Source: Bacteroidota bacterium
GTDB lineage: Bacteria > Bacteroidota > Bacteroidia > Bacteroidales > Lentimicrobiaceae
Direction: 5' to 3'
NCBI GenBank assembly: GCA_009773455.1
Contig: WSXU01000020.1
Location: 11,222-59,748, forward strand
DNA: 48,527 nt
In this document: positions 17,588-25,978 of the stretch, piece by piece
Position numbering within the stretch: the stretch's first letter is position 1
How the letters are laid out: each line of letters starts with the position of its first letter
Notes under the pieces: model-generated
The model's database searches: none
Seen by the model: only the letters and a program-made list of their open reading frames with translations
Told to the model about the DNA's origin: nothing
Translations under genes and position numbers: made by a program

Positions 17588-18526
17588 TTATTTGACAATT
17601 GTTTTAAAAAAATCTATTGTTTTTATGAGTCCTTCCTCAAGTTCAATTTTTGGTTCCCAGTTGAGTTTACTTTTTGCAAGGGTGATGTCCGGCTGGCGTT
17701 GCATAGGATCATCAGATGGCAGTGGTTGCCGGATTATTTTCGAAGAAGAACCAGTAAGTCTGATTATTTTCTCAGCGAGTTCCAGTATTGTAAACTCATT
17801 TGGATTGCCAACATTAACCGGACCGGTAAAATCATCACCGGTATTCATGAGCTTAATCATGCCATCTAGAAGGTCGGAGTAATAACAAAAACTTCGCGAC
17901 TGACTTCCATCTCCATAGATGGTGATATCCTTTCCCTGCAGGGCCTGGACTATAAAATTGGAAACGACCCTTCCATCATTGGGGTGCATTCGGGGTCCGT
18001 AGGTGTTAAAAATCCGGATGATTTTAATCCTCACATTGTTTTGCTTGTGATAGTTAACAAAAAGAGTTTCAGCGGCTCTTTTGCCTTCATCATAGCAAGC
18101 CCTTTCGCCAATTGGATTCACATGTCCCCAGTAACTTTCTGTTTGTGGGTGTATCTGTGGATCACCGTATACTTCGCTGGTAGATGCCTGCAGAATTTTC
18201 GCCTTGATTCTTTTTGCAAGACCCAGCATATTAACGGCACCCATTACAGAAGTCTTCACTGTTTTAATCGGGTTATACTGATAATGAATCGGGGATGCCG
18301 GACATGCAAGATTATATATCTCATCAACTTCTATGAAAAACGGCATTGTAACATCATGCCTTATCATCTCAAAATATGGATTTGAAAGCAGGTGGACTAC
18401 ATTGCTTTTTTGTCCGGTGAAATAATTATCCAGACACACGACTTCATTGCCTTCATTCAGCAATCTTTCGCATAAATGAGATCCCAGAAAACCTGCACCA
18501 CCTGTGACTAAAATCTTCTTTTTCAT
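17588..18526 (-). CDS. uxs: UDP-glucuronate decarboxylase (UDP-xylose synthase)
   Basis: This is an extended SDR of 313 residues from ATG 18526. It has '[12 protein letters not shown]' at the N-terminus, 'STSEVYGDP' near residue 118 and the active-site Tyr/Lys in '[11 protein letters not shown]' near residue 145. The '[25 protein letters not shown]' region, with its conserved 'GERACYDE', is specific to UDP-xylose synthases. It converts UDP-glucuronate, the product of Ugd encoded just upstream, into UDP-xylose. The open frame upstream of 18526 runs through the intergenic hairpin and was not used. The gene is followed closely by rfbD. Confidence 0.93.
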   Translation of the reverse strand: MKKKILVTGGAGFLGSHLCERLLNEGNEVVCLDNYFTGQKSNVVHLLSNPYFEMIRHDVTMPFFIEVDEIYNLACPASPIHYQYNPIKTVKTSVMGAVNMLGLAKRIKAKILQASTSEVYGDPQIHPQTESYWGHVNPIGERACYDEGKRAAETLFVNYHKQNNVRIKIIRIFNTYGPRMHPNDGRVVSNFIVQALQGKDITIYGDGSQSRSFCYYSDLLDGMIKLMNTGDDFTGPVNVGNPNEFTILELAEKIIRLTGSSSKIIRQPLPSDDPMQRQPDITLAKSKLNWEPKIELEEGLIKTIDFFKTIVK

Positions 18527-18550
18527 AAATAACATTTTCAGATCAGACGA

Positions 18551-18601
18551 TAAAATAGCCGGAATCAACTGTTGCAATATTTGGTTGTTGATTCCGGCTA
18601 T
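18551..18601 (-). terminator. strong hairpin between ugd and uxs
   Basis: A 15-bp perfect inverted repeat (arms 18555-18569 and 18587-18601, ATAGCCGGAATCAAC and its complement) follows the ugd stop. It is followed on the minus strand by a modest TTTTA tract. It would terminate or attenuate ugd transcription before uxs, uncoupling two consecutive pathway steps. Confidence 0.65.
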
Positions 18602-18616
18602 CAGGTCTGAATATAA

Positions 18617-19942
18617 TTATAGTTTTGTATTTACACCAATGCAGAAATATTCGTAACCCACTGATTTTAGCTCTTTACGGTCATAAATATTACGTCCGTC
18701 AAAAATCAGTTTTTGTTTAATTAATTTGGAAAGTACGGTCCAGTTCGGGAACCTGAATTCTGTCCATTCTGTCAGCAGGAATATTGCATCAGCATCCATT
18801 GCTGCTTCATACTGGTCTTTACAATAGGTAATTCTGTTTCCGATCCTTCTTTCAGTTTCATGCATAGCTACAGGGTCATAAGCCTTAACAATGCAACCCT
18901 GAGCCAGCAATTTTTCGATGATGATCAGGGCCGGTGCCTCGCGCATATCATCAGTCTGAGGTTTGAAAGAGAGTCCCCATAGCCCGACGGTAAGCCCCTT
19001 CACTTTGCCATCAAAATGATTCATAAACTTGTTGAAAAGTACTGACTTCTGATCATCATTAACGAATTCAACAGCTTTAAGGATTCTCATCGGGTAGCCC
19101 ACGTTATCGGCAGTTTTGATCAATGCTTTCACGTCTTTTGGAAAACATGAACCACCATAACCAATACCGGGGTAAATGAATTTGGTTCCGATTCTGGAGT
19201 CGCTTCCGATTCCTTTTCTCACCATATTAACATCTGCACCAATGATTTCGCAGAGGTTTGCAATATCATTAATAAAGCTGATTTTGGTTGCCAGCATAGC
19301 ATTGGCAGCGTATTTGGTCATTTCAGCAGACGGTACATCCATAAATATTACAGGGTGACCATTCAGTGTAAATGGTTTGTAAAGTCTTGACATAATATCC
19401 TGAGCTTTCTCGGATTCTACACCCACAACAATTCTGTCAGGTTTCATGAAGTCGTTTATAGCATCACCTTCCTTAAGGAATTCGGGATTTGAAGCTACAT
19501 CGAATTCAATATTGACAGAGCGCCGGTTGAGTTCATCCTGAATTGCCTGGCGAACTTTTTTTGCGGTTCCTACAGGGACCGTACTTTTAGTAACAATCAG
19601 AATATGCTGGTTCATGTGCTGGCCAACAGTACGGGCAACATCAAGTACGTACTTCAGGTCGGCACTTCCATCTTCATCCGGGGGTGTGCCAACAGCAATG
19701 AAAATTACATCTGACTCGTTTACACAGGAAGGTAAATCAGTGGAAAAATGGAGTCTGTCTTTTTCCACATTCCTCGCAATCATGCCATCAAGCCCAGGTT
19801 CATAGATCGGTGATATTCCTTTTTTCAGGTTTTCAATCTTTTTGACGTCAATATCGACGCATATTACGTCAATGCCAACTTCGGCGAAACAAGTGCCAGT
19901 AACAAGGCCAACATAGCCGGTACCTACAATGGTGATTTTCAT
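18617..19942 (-). CDS. ugd: UDP-glucose 6-dehydrogenase
   Basis: This 441-residue enzyme oxidises UDP-glucose to UDP-glucuronate in two NAD-dependent steps. The N-terminal NAD domain begins 'IVGTGYVGLVTG'. 'NPEFLKEGDAINDF' is near residue 155, and the catalytic Cys sits in 'GIGYGGSCFPKDV' near residue 260. The C-terminal UDP-binding domain follows. Length and motifs match the family closely. A full promoter lies upstream (19980-20011). The product is the substrate of the next gene, uxs. Confidence 0.95.
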   Translation of the reverse strand: MKITIVGTGYVGLVTGTCFAEVGIDVICVDIDVKKIENLKKGISPIYEPGLDGMIARNVEKDRLHFSTDLPSCVNESDVIFIAVGTPPDEDGSADLKYVLDVARTVGQHMNQHILIVTKSTVPVGTAKKVRQAIQDELNRRSVNIEFDVASNPEFLKEGDAINDFMKPDRIVVGVESEKAQDIMSRLYKPFTLNGHPVIFMDVPSAEMTKYAANAMLATKISFINDIANLCEIIGADVNMVRKGIGSDSRIGTKFIYPGIGYGGSCFPKDVKALIKTADNVGYPMRILKAVEFVNDDQKSVLFNKFMNHFDGKVKGLTVGLWGLSFKPQTDDMREAPALIIIEKLLAQGCIVKAYDPVAMHETERRIGNRITYCKDQYEAAMDADAIFLLTEWTEFRFPNWTVLSKLIKQKLIFDGRNIYDRKELKSVGYEYFCIGVNTKL

Positions 19943-19979
19943 AAAGTCTGATAATTTTACGTTATAATGACTTAATTAG

Positions 19980-20011
19980 CAAAAGTATCAAAATGTAATC
20001 CCACCAACAAA
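19980..20011 (-). promoter_or_regulatory. promoter of ugd
   Basis: On the minus strand TTTG (20008-20011) and TACTTTTG (19980-19987) are separated by 20 bp, an excellent Bacteroidota promoter. The leader to ATG 19942 is about 30 nt. Confidence 0.7.
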
Positions 20012-20150
20012 CTTTTTTGAATTTGAAATTTATGCTGGTTACCTGATATTTAAGGGAATTCAACAGTTGCCGGAATATATTACCAATAGCAGCGCAAATC
20101 AGGAGTTAAAGAACCAATTCATTTTTTCTGTTGACTGAAGGGGTAGGGCA

Positions 20151-20179
20151 TTAAAAAAGCCCGGCTGTTAGCCGGGCTT
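20151..20179 (-). terminator. ancestral tRNA-Lys terminator, now stranded at the left end of the element
   Basis: An AAGCCCGGC-tgtta-GCCGGGCTT hairpin is followed on the minus strand by TTTTTT. It lies one base from the left att repeat. In the uninterrupted locus it would sit about three bases after the tRNA-Lys 3' end, so it was most likely the tRNA terminator before integration. Confidence 0.8.
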
Positions 20180-20180
20180 C

Positions 20181-20198
20181 AGTGATCCCGCTGGGATT
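20181..20198 (+). repeat. attachment-site direct repeat, left end (truncated tRNA-Lys 3' end)
   Basis: AGTGATCCCGCTGGGATT is identical to 26463-26480, which is the 3' end of tRNA-Lys on the minus strand. An 18-bp identity at the two ends of a segment carrying an integrase marks a site-specific integration. Confidence 0.9.
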
Positions 20199-20319
20199 AC
20201 ATATAATAGGTTTATAAGACTTTCAGAATTCATTTATTCCTTATTAATAGGCTGTTATTCAATGCCTCAAATATAATAAAGTTTTTTAGAGTTCAGTAGA
20301 ATAAATTGAAAAAAGTATG

Positions 20320-20327
20320 TATTTTTG
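20320..20327 (+). promoter_or_regulatory. -7 element for the integrase gene
   Basis: TATTTTTG fits the consensus and lies 21 bp upstream of ATG 20349. It is interleaved with two GTATGTA motifs (20315-20321 and 20327-20333) that could be integrase arm sites, which would allow autoregulation. Confidence 0.5.
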
Positions 20328-20348
20328 TATGTAAAGTTATAAACAGCT

Positions 20349-21647
20349 ATGAAACACAATGTAAAGTTCAGCCCGGAGAAGCGGAAAGACAGCGCCGGTA
20401 ATCTTATAGCCTTTAACGTCCCTTTGTTTGCTGATATCCGGTATGGAGGGCAAAGGTTATTCTATTTCACCGGTTACCGGGTAGACTTTCCAGACTGGCA
20501 GGACGGACAGTTAATAAAAACAGCCGTAGCCGTCGAAGGTAAACGGCAGGTTACCCCTATTGATGTGAACCGGCGGTTAAAGCTAATACAAGCGGCGTTG
20601 GTTACACTATTTGACCCTTTGCTGGTTGCACCCTCTAAGGAGACTATTAAAAGCACTTTAGACCAGGCGTGTAAAAAGGTGCAGCGCCGGGATCCTGAGC
20701 CGGACAAGGCCGGGTTTACTTTTATGTTTGAAACCTATCTAAGCTCCGGGAGGTTATCCGCTGGACGGGTTAAACAAGGTAACAGCGCTCTAAACCATTG
20801 GCAAAGGTTTGCAGCTAAAAAGAATATTACCCTTTCATTTGAGGCAATAACCCCGGAGACCCTCCGGAGCTTTGAGCGCTTTTTACTGACTGAGAAAACA
20901 AAGGGAAAGAAAACCGGCAAAGTATCACAGACAAGGGGTTTAAATTCCATTCATTCAATTTTAACCCTTACCCGTGCTTTTTGGAACTTTGCCCGGAAGG
21001 AGTTAACGGCTAAGGGGACAATTATAGATTACCCCTTTGAAAGTTACCGGGTTCCCGGAGAGGTTTACGGTACTCCGATATACTTAACACTGGAGGAGAG
21101 AGACAAGCTCTATAATAGCACCCTAAGCAGCGACAGACTAACAAGGGTTCGGGACATATTTATATTTCAGTGTTTAACCGGTATGAGGGTAGGGGATATG
21201 GTACAATTAACCCGTTCAAACATTACCGGGAATAAACTGAGCTACATAGCCCAGAAAACAAAGGAGAACCCGGTAACTATTACAGTCCCTTTGTCCTCTA
21301 AGGCGCTGGATATACTGAGCCGCTACAATAGACCGGACGGGCGTTTGTTGCCCTTCATTACCGATCAAAGGTATAACGACTATCTAAAGGAGCTATTTAA
21401 GGAAGTAGGCATAACCCGGACAGTAACCCGGCAGAACCCAAAGACCAGGGAGCCGGAGCAAGTCCGCATTTGTGATATAGCAAGCTCACATATAGCCCGG
21501 CGCTCCTTTATCGGTAATTTGTTCGGGAAGGTTGACAGCGCTATAATAGCCAGTATGAGCGGACACACTAAAGGCTCTAAGGCCTTTAACCGTTATTATG
21601 ATGTATCTGAGGACTTACAGAAACAAGCCATAGACTTGATAGACTAA
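20349..21647 (+). CDS. int: tyrosine recombinase/integrase (Bacteroidota type)
   Basis: This 432-residue site-specific recombinase has an N-terminal Arm-DNA-binding domain (about 1-100) and a SAM-like core-binding domain (about 115-225). The catalytic domain (about 235-425) follows. Catalytic residues can be placed: Arg in 'TGMRVGDM' near 280, Lys in 'AQKTKEN', the HxxR box 'HIARRSF' near 381-384, His406 in 'SGHTKG', and the Tyr nucleophile at 416/417 in 'NRYYDV'. The set is complete, so the enzyme is probably active. Its gene sits next to the left att repeat and reads into the element, with a terminator directly after it. The likely attachment target is the tRNA-Lys 3' end. Confidence 0.95.
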   Translation: MKHNVKFSPEKRKDSAGNLIAFNVPLFADIRYGGQRLFYFTGYRVDFPDWQDGQLIKTAVAVEGKRQVTPIDVNRRLKLIQAALVTLFDPLLVAPSKETIKSTLDQACKKVQRRDPEPDKAGFTFMFETYLSSGRLSAGRVKQGNSALNHWQRFAAKKNITLSFEAITPETLRSFERFLLTEKTKGKKTGKVSQTRGLNSIHSILTLTRAFWNFARKELTAKGTIIDYPFESYRVPGEVYGTPIYLTLEERDKLYNSTLSSDRLTRVRDIFIFQCLTGMRVGDMVQLTRSNITGNKLSYIAQKTKENPVTITVPLSSKALDILSRYNRPDGRLLPFITDQRYNDYLKELFKEVGITRTVTRQNPKTREPEQVRICDIASSHIARRSFIGNLFGKVDSAIIASMSGHTKGSKAFNRYYDVSEDLQKQAIDLID

Positions 21648-21673
21648 ACAAATTACAGGCTTATTATTATCAG

Positions 21674-21708
21674 GCCTCCGGGATATACTCCGGGGGCTTT
21701 GTTTTTTA
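21674..21708 (+). terminator. integrase terminator
   Basis: A GCCTCCGG / CCGGGGGC hairpin is followed by TTTGTTTTTT, separating int from the downstream operon. Confidence 0.85.
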
Positions 21709-21815
21709 AAGGTTGAAAAAGTATAATTATCTTATTATCAGCGTATTATTATTTTTTTACTGATTGTAGTATTTAATGTACAGCAAAACAATATAAACTA
21801 AAAACGTCTGTACAA

Positions 21816-22469
21816 ATGGAAAAGAAAAAAAGCTATGTTACCGAAAGTAGCATAAAAGGGTTTCAGGCCGAAATTAACAAAGCAGTAAGCCCGGCAGATA
21901 TTAACCGACTTTTGAAAATAGCTGAAAAGTACGGTATAGAGTTCGGGGGTGAAATGAGGGTTAATTTAAACCGTTGGTGGCGTGCAATACTCCCCGAAAT
22001 GGACAAGTTACCGGATAATGATCCGTTCAAAAAGGAGCTTGTCAGCGTGTCCCGGTGGCAATTCAGGAAAGACGATCTAACAATAATATTGGATTTTATC
22101 CGGCACACTAAACGGACAGATGAGCATAAGTTTATTAGTTCTCCGATGTGGAGCGAATTACAGCTAAAATTGATAGAATTAACGGATAAGCATAATTTAC
22201 CCTCCATTGGAGCCGCAACCTATATAAGCCTCCGGGGTAACGTTCAGAGCTATTATACACCATACCTGAAAGTAAATGCAGATAAGGGGGCTATTCAATT
22301 CACTGAGAGCCTTAAGGCCTCCATAGATAAGGCGTTTAAAGGCTTAGCACTGGAGGACAAAACCGCCACTATTTACGCTCTACTGGAGTACATTAATTAC
22401 CCCCTCAACAATGGAGGCCGGGAGATGGATACGGATACATTGCATAACATAATCTTCAAAGGTCAATAA
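21816..22469 (+). CDS. unknown 217-aa element protein
   Basis: I do not recognise this protein. It is 217 residues, charged and predicted mostly helical, without signal peptide, membrane segment or obvious catalytic motif. 'RWWRAILPEMDKLPDNDP' near residue 52 is a distinctive aromatic stretch. It is the first gene of a tight operon: its stop is one base before the next ATG. Being first after the integrase and upstream of two DNA-binding proteins and a P-loop protein suggests a role in element replication, control or cargo function, but this is inference from position only. Confidence 0.8.
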   Translation: MEKKKSYVTESSIKGFQAEINKAVSPADINRLLKIAEKYGIEFGGEMRVNLNRWWRAILPEMDKLPDNDPFKKELVSVSRWQFRKDDLTIILDFIRHTKRTDEHKFISSPMWSELQLKLIELTDKHNLPSIGAATYISLRGNVQSYYTPYLKVNADKGAIQFTESLKASIDKAFKGLALEDKTATIYALLEYINYPLNNGGREMDTDTLHNIIFKGQ

Positions 22470-22470
22470 T

Positions 22471-22680
22471 ATGAGCCGGGGCAAAGTAAACTATTCAAGG
22501 CGTTTGACAATAAGATTGTCAGAGGCCGAACACGATTCTTTTATGGAAGCTAAAAGAAACTCCGGGTTATCTGTTTCGGAGCTTGTAAGGGAGTCAGTTA
22601 AATTCTATTCATTTTCTTATCCTTCAGACAATGGAAAACTTGATAATAACAACCAAAGAGGAGCTAAAAAAGCTGATTAA
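22471..22680 (+). CDS. small ribbon-helix-helix-like protein
   Basis: The protein has 69 residues. After a basic N-terminus, 'RRLTIRLSEAEHDSFMEAKRNSGLSVSELVRESVKFY' has the beta-strand, helix, 'GLSVSELVRE' helix pattern of ribbon-helix-helix (CopG/MobC-like) DNA-binding proteins. Such proteins act as plasmid copy-control repressors or as accessory mobilization proteins. It overlaps the following DUF3853-like gene by 50 bp in another frame, so the two are likely translationally coupled. Whether it controls the operon or acts at an origin cannot be read; the GGTTATA cluster downstream is a plausible binding target. Confidence 0.78.
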   Translation: MSRGKVNYSRRLTIRLSEAEHDSFMEAKRNSGLSVSELVRESVKFYSFSYPSDNGKLDNNNQRGAKKAD

Positions 22681-22909
22681 TGAAGCAGTCCGGGAGGCCT
22701 TCACACCCAAAGCAGAACAAACAGCCCCAAAGCCTCAAATTAAAGGGATAAAGGGTTTATCTGAATTCCTGAAGGTTTCACACTGCAAAGCCCAGACCCT
22801 TAAGAATTCCGGAGTTTTGCCCTATTGGCAGGACGGCAGATTAATACTATTCGATCCGGACAAGGTAAGGGAGGCAATGGAAAAACAAACAGCAGAGAGG
22901 GGGCGGTAA
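22631..22909 (+). CDS. DUF3853-like helix-turn-helix protein (excisionase-like)
   Basis: This 92-residue protein has a helical N-terminus and a winged-HTH-like C-terminal half. 'IKGIKGLSEFLKVSHCKAQTLKNSGVLP' is followed by a short 'WQDGRLILFDPDKV' wing. This layout matches DUF3853 proteins of Bacteroidota mobile elements, which resemble MerR/excisionase folds. It may help excision or regulate the operon. It starts inside the preceding gene and its TAA overlaps the ATG of the next gene by one base, so it is embedded in a coupled operon. Confidence 0.82.
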   Translation: MENLIITTKEELKKLINEAVREAFTPKAEQTAPKPQIKGIKGLSEFLKVSHCKAQTLKNSGVLPYWQDGRLILFDPDKVREAMEKQTAERGR

Positions 22910-25017
22910 TGGGTAAAAATATGGATCAGTTCAGTTATTATGAAGCCCCGATTAAAAATACACACCCCTTAAAAGCCGTTACGCTCCCGGAGGTTCACAG
23001 CCTTATATTATCGGATAGGTTTAAAGAGCTTACAGAGCTGTTACGCTCCAAAACAACCAAAGCGGAGCGGAATAATATAAAGACCCTTAGACTGGATTAT
23101 GTAACCTTCTCCGGGGTATTTACTGAGCGGGCGGACATACGACTTATAAGGCGCTCCGGATTGCTCAGTATTGACATAGATAGCTTAAACCCGGACAGCC
23201 TTAAAGTTCTAAAGGTTGAACTTTTAAAAGGGTTGACCCCGGCGCTTTTATTTGTCAGCCCCTCCGGGGAAGGGATAAAAGCGGTTTACAGGATTGACCC
23301 CGGACAGGGTAGCCATATAGACTACTTTAGCGCCCTCCGCTCATACTTTCAGAGTGAATTTACATTATCTATTGATGAACATTGCAAAGACGTTGCAAGG
23401 GCTTGTTTCCTTTGTTACGATCCTGAATGTTCAATGCCTGAAGCTCCGGTTATATTAGACGGGGACTTTATAGAGCAATACCGGGAGCCTTTACCCACTG
23501 TTACCAGAACAGCAGCAACCGACAGCCCAGTAATATCTGAACCATTAACAGACAGTGAACAGGCGTTAACCATTGAAAATATTACTACCTGGGCGTTAAA
23601 TACTTTCGAATTCAGCGAGGGAAACAGGAATAAGTTTATTACCGAGCTGGGCGGAGCCTTCAACCGGGCGGGGGTATCACCGGGGGCGGCGCTGGGCGCT
23701 CTCTTAACCTATACTGAACCGGGTTTCACTGAGGCCGAAATAAAAACAACCTTCAGAAGCATATACGCCCGGAAGGACTTACACGGGATAGCCCCTTTAA
23801 ATGGATCCGCCGCAAATGATTTTAAAGACTTGGCAGGAGTAACCCCCTTACTAAGTATTGAAGGTTTCCCGGAGCCAATACAGGGACTTATAAAAACTTG
23901 TTCAGAAATTTACGGTACACACCGGGATTTATGGACGGCGGCAATTCTGGGAGCCACAGCCTCCGCACTTGGTCAGGCGGTTAGCTTGGTTGACGGAAAG
24001 TATAAAAACGCTCCTTTATTGTGGCTTACTGTTGTAGGCTCCTCCGGGGTTGGTAAGTCAGAGCCTTTTAAATTCGCTTACGAGCCTTTAGACAGTGCAG
24101 ACCTTCAGAGATACAAAGATTATAAAAGGGCGTGCGAGTTTACCCCGGAGAGCGCAAAGGGGAAACAACCTAAGCCCCTGCAGCCTGAACAAGCTATTAT
24201 TAAAGACAGCACACCGGAGGCAATGGCTAAGGCAATGGGAGCAAGGCAAAAGGGTATATCTATTGTCAGGGACGAGCTAAACGGGTTTTTCAAAGACTTT
24301 GACCGATACAGCCGGAGCGGAGAGCAAGAGAACCTATTATCAATATGGAGCCAACAACCGTTTAAAGTTAACCGGGTATCCGGGGATAGTATTTTTATTA
24401 AAGACCCATTTGTTAACATTATCGGAGGCATACAGCCCGGAGTAATCCCGGATATGGGTAAAGACGGGCGAACCGTTAACGGGTTTCTATCCCGGTTCTG
24501 TTTTGTCTATCCGGATAAATTGAACGCTCCGGACTATAATTACAGCAGTTTAGCCCCGGAGCTTGTCAGCCATTACCGGGAGTACATTAATGAACTGTTG
24601 ACATTACCGGATTACACACCGGTTTTTCTGGACTTTGACTCTGAGGAGATTTACCGGGATTTCTATAATAAAAATGCAGCCCTGAACAATTCAGGCAAAC
24701 AGCCGGATTATATGAATGAGGTTAACAGTAAATTAAACATTATTGCTCTAAGGGTTGCCCTGGTTCTGCATTGCTCCCGGTGGCCTTTTACCGGTAATGC
24801 AGACCAATACATTAACCCGGACACAATGCAGCAGGCAGTTAATATAGGGGAGTACTTCAGGATCACAGCTAAGAAGGTTTACGGGCTTTTAGGTAGTGAC
24901 AGAGCCGATAAAAAGGAAGTAATAAAATACCTCTCCAGTCTGGGTAACAGTCAAAACGATATTGCAAAGGTTCTGAAGGTTAAACAACCTTATGTTAATA
25001 GAATTCTCAAACAATAA
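22909..25017 (+). CDS. DUF3987 P-loop protein with BT4734-like N-terminal domain
   Basis: This protein is about 702 residues from ATG 22909, which overlaps the upstream stop by one base and is preceded by a purine-rich AGAGAGGGGG. An earlier in-frame start at 22825 would lie inside the upstream gene. The N-terminal ~190 residues, with 'LLSIDIDSL' and 'LLFVSPSGEGIKAVYRI', match the BT4734/VirE-N-type domain, which is related to primase-polymerase folds. The DUF3987 domain has a Walker A 'GSSGVGKS' near residue 377 and a later 'IVRDELNGFFKD'. The last ~35 residues look like a helix-turn-helix ('SQNDIAKVLKVKQPYVNRIL'). A role in element DNA replication is the usual inference for this family. Confidence 0.85.
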   Translation: MGKNMDQFSYYEAPIKNTHPLKAVTLPEVHSLILSDRFKELTELLRSKTTKAERNNIKTLRLDYVTFSGVFTERADIRLIRRSGLLSIDIDSLNPDSLKVLKVELLKGLTPALLFVSPSGEGIKAVYRIDPGQGSHIDYFSALRSYFQSEFTLSIDEHCKDVARACFLCYDPECSMPEAPVILDGDFIEQYREPLPTVTRTAATDSPVISEPLTDSEQALTIENITTWALNTFEFSEGNRNKFITELGGAFNRAGVSPGAALGALLTYTEPGFTEAEIKTTFRSIYARKDLHGIAPLNGSAANDFKDLAGVTPLLSIEGFPEPIQGLIKTCSEIYGTHRDLWTAAILGATASALGQAVSLVDGKYKNAPLLWLTVVGSSGVGKSEPFKFAYEPLDSADLQRYKDYKRACEFTPESAKGKQPKPLQPEQAIIKDSTPEAMAKAMGARQKGISIVRDELNGFFKDFDRYSRSGEQENLLSIWSQQPFKVNRVSGDSIFIKDPFVNIIGGIQPGVIPDMGKDGRTVNGFLSRFCFVYPDKLNAPDYNYSSLAPELVSHYREYINELLTLPDYTPVFLDFDSEEIYRDFYNKNAALNNSGKQPDYMNEVNSKLNIIALRVALVLHCSRWPFTGNADQYINPDTMQQAVNIGEYFRITAKKVYGLLGSDRADKKEVIKYLSSLGNSQNDIAKVLKVKQPYVNRILKQ

Positions 25018-25351
25018 TATGTACCAAAACAGGACAGGTTATAAGGCGGGCAAGGCGCAAACCTTTACAGCAGTAAGGGGGAAACACTTTCAGCCCTATA
25101 ACCTAAATAAATTACAATAGCCTGAAATTTGCCGGTTTTGGTTATACGCAAGTTATAGGCAAAACCGTTGCAGGAGTAGAGGCGCAAAGGGGTTATAACT
25201 TATAACCTACCATAACACAAATGAAAAGAAATAGAACCCTTTTTAATACTTTACTCTTTAACAGGTTATAGGGTTATAGGTTATAACCCACCGCAAAACA
25301 TTACCGGAGTAGTAAAAAGCCCTTAACAGGCATATAACAAACACAAAACAA
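25018..25351. repeat. GGTTATA repeat cluster (candidate origin or control region)
   Basis: This 334-bp non-coding region carries nine GGTTATA/TATAACC heptamers: + strand at 25037, 25140, 25191, 25264, 25272 and 25279; complementary at 25097, 25201 and 25282. Two form perfect palindromes: GGTTATAACTTATAACC at 25191-25207 and GGTTATAACC at 25279-25288. CGGTTTTG (25133-25140) and CAAAACCG (25160-25167) form an additional stem around a 19-nt loop. The layout resembles iterons or a multi-site operator just downstream of the replication-type gene. Confidence 0.7.
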
Positions 25352-25636
25352 ATGAACAAAGTAATAGCATTACCGATAACTGATTTTAAACAGTCAACCG
25401 AACTGATAGGCATTAACGGGGTATTTCGTGAAATAAAGACGGTTTACGTTGTTTCTATTAATTGCCTGTTGGTTCTGGTAGATGATAATTATTCACAGGT
25501 TGAAGGATACCCGAACCGGGCACAGCTCTTAACCTTTAAAGGCTGGTTGAAGTACAGTAATTTAGAGCTATACATTAACCCCATATCCGGGAGCCTTCAC
25601 ACCTTTAGAGACATTGACCCGGTTTGTTTGAACTGA
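25352..25636 (+). CDS. unknown 94-aa element protein
   Basis: I do not recognise this protein of 94 residues. It looks beta-rich ('VYVVSINCLLVLVDDNY') and soluble, with no signal peptide or catalytic motif. It follows the GGTTATA cluster, whose last copies end about 60 bp upstream of the ATG, so its transcription may be controlled by whatever binds there. Codon use resembles the other element genes. A weak terminator-like hairpin lies some 250 bp downstream. Confidence 0.6.
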   Translation: MNKVIALPITDFKQSTELIGINGVFREIKTVYVVSINCLLVLVDDNYSQVEGYPNRAQLLTFKGWLKYSNLELYINPISGSLHTFRDIDPVCLN

Positions 25637-25882
25637 ACCGGGGCAAACCTTCAGAGGGGGTAAAGGTTGACAGCCCAGAGCCGGGGAAGCGGTAGGGGGG
25701 TAACAAAATATTTACCTCTCTAAATATCCCCAATGTCCGGGTCTTTATAGAATATCTGGGTTATAGGGGGTATTTAAGTAGGTTTAGGCTAAAAGCGTGT
25801 TAGTTTGCCGCTTAACAGAGTATTTAATAGTGATCCATATATAAGTTAACAGGCCGGGCAGCTTGTTAACCGCTTTTTTTTT

Positions 25883-25911
25883 ACCGGGGGTTTCGGCTTC
25901 CGGTTTTTCTT
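25883..25911 (+). terminator. possible terminator for the 94-aa gene
   Basis: A short ACCGG...CCGGT stem is followed by TTTTCTTTTT. The stem is only five base pairs, so it is weak. Confidence 0.35.
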
Positions 25912-25924
25912 TTTAGCACCTGCC

Positions 25925-25961
25925 AATAAAAAACCGGAGGCACTTATTTGCACCTCCGGTT
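25925..25961 (-). terminator. terminator of the minus-strand 97-aa gene
   Basis: An AACCGGAGG / CCTCCGGTT stem (25932-25940 and 25953-25961) is followed on the minus strand by TTTTTTATT, 17 bp after the gene's stop. Confidence 0.8.
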
Positions 25962-25978
25962 AACACTTGTCCTGTTAT

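Larger units (their letters stand above)
25637..25978. other. non-coding stretch between the two small element genes
   Basis: There is no convincing gene. It contains one more GGTTATA (25759-25765), a weak + strand hairpin with a T-rich tail near 25883-25911, and a clear minus-strand terminator at 25925-25961. The rest is purine-rich sequence without recognisable structure. Confidence 0.5.

Noticed and set aside
22825-22908. Upstream extension of the DUF3987 protein
   Set aside because: The extension lies within the DUF3853-like gene in another frame, and ATG 22909 has the stop-start overlap and purine-rich site expected for a coupled start.
25018-25351. GGTTATA repeats considered as a CRISPR array
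   Set aside because: The units are heptamers in both orientations with irregular spacing; there are no repeat-spacer units and no cas genes.
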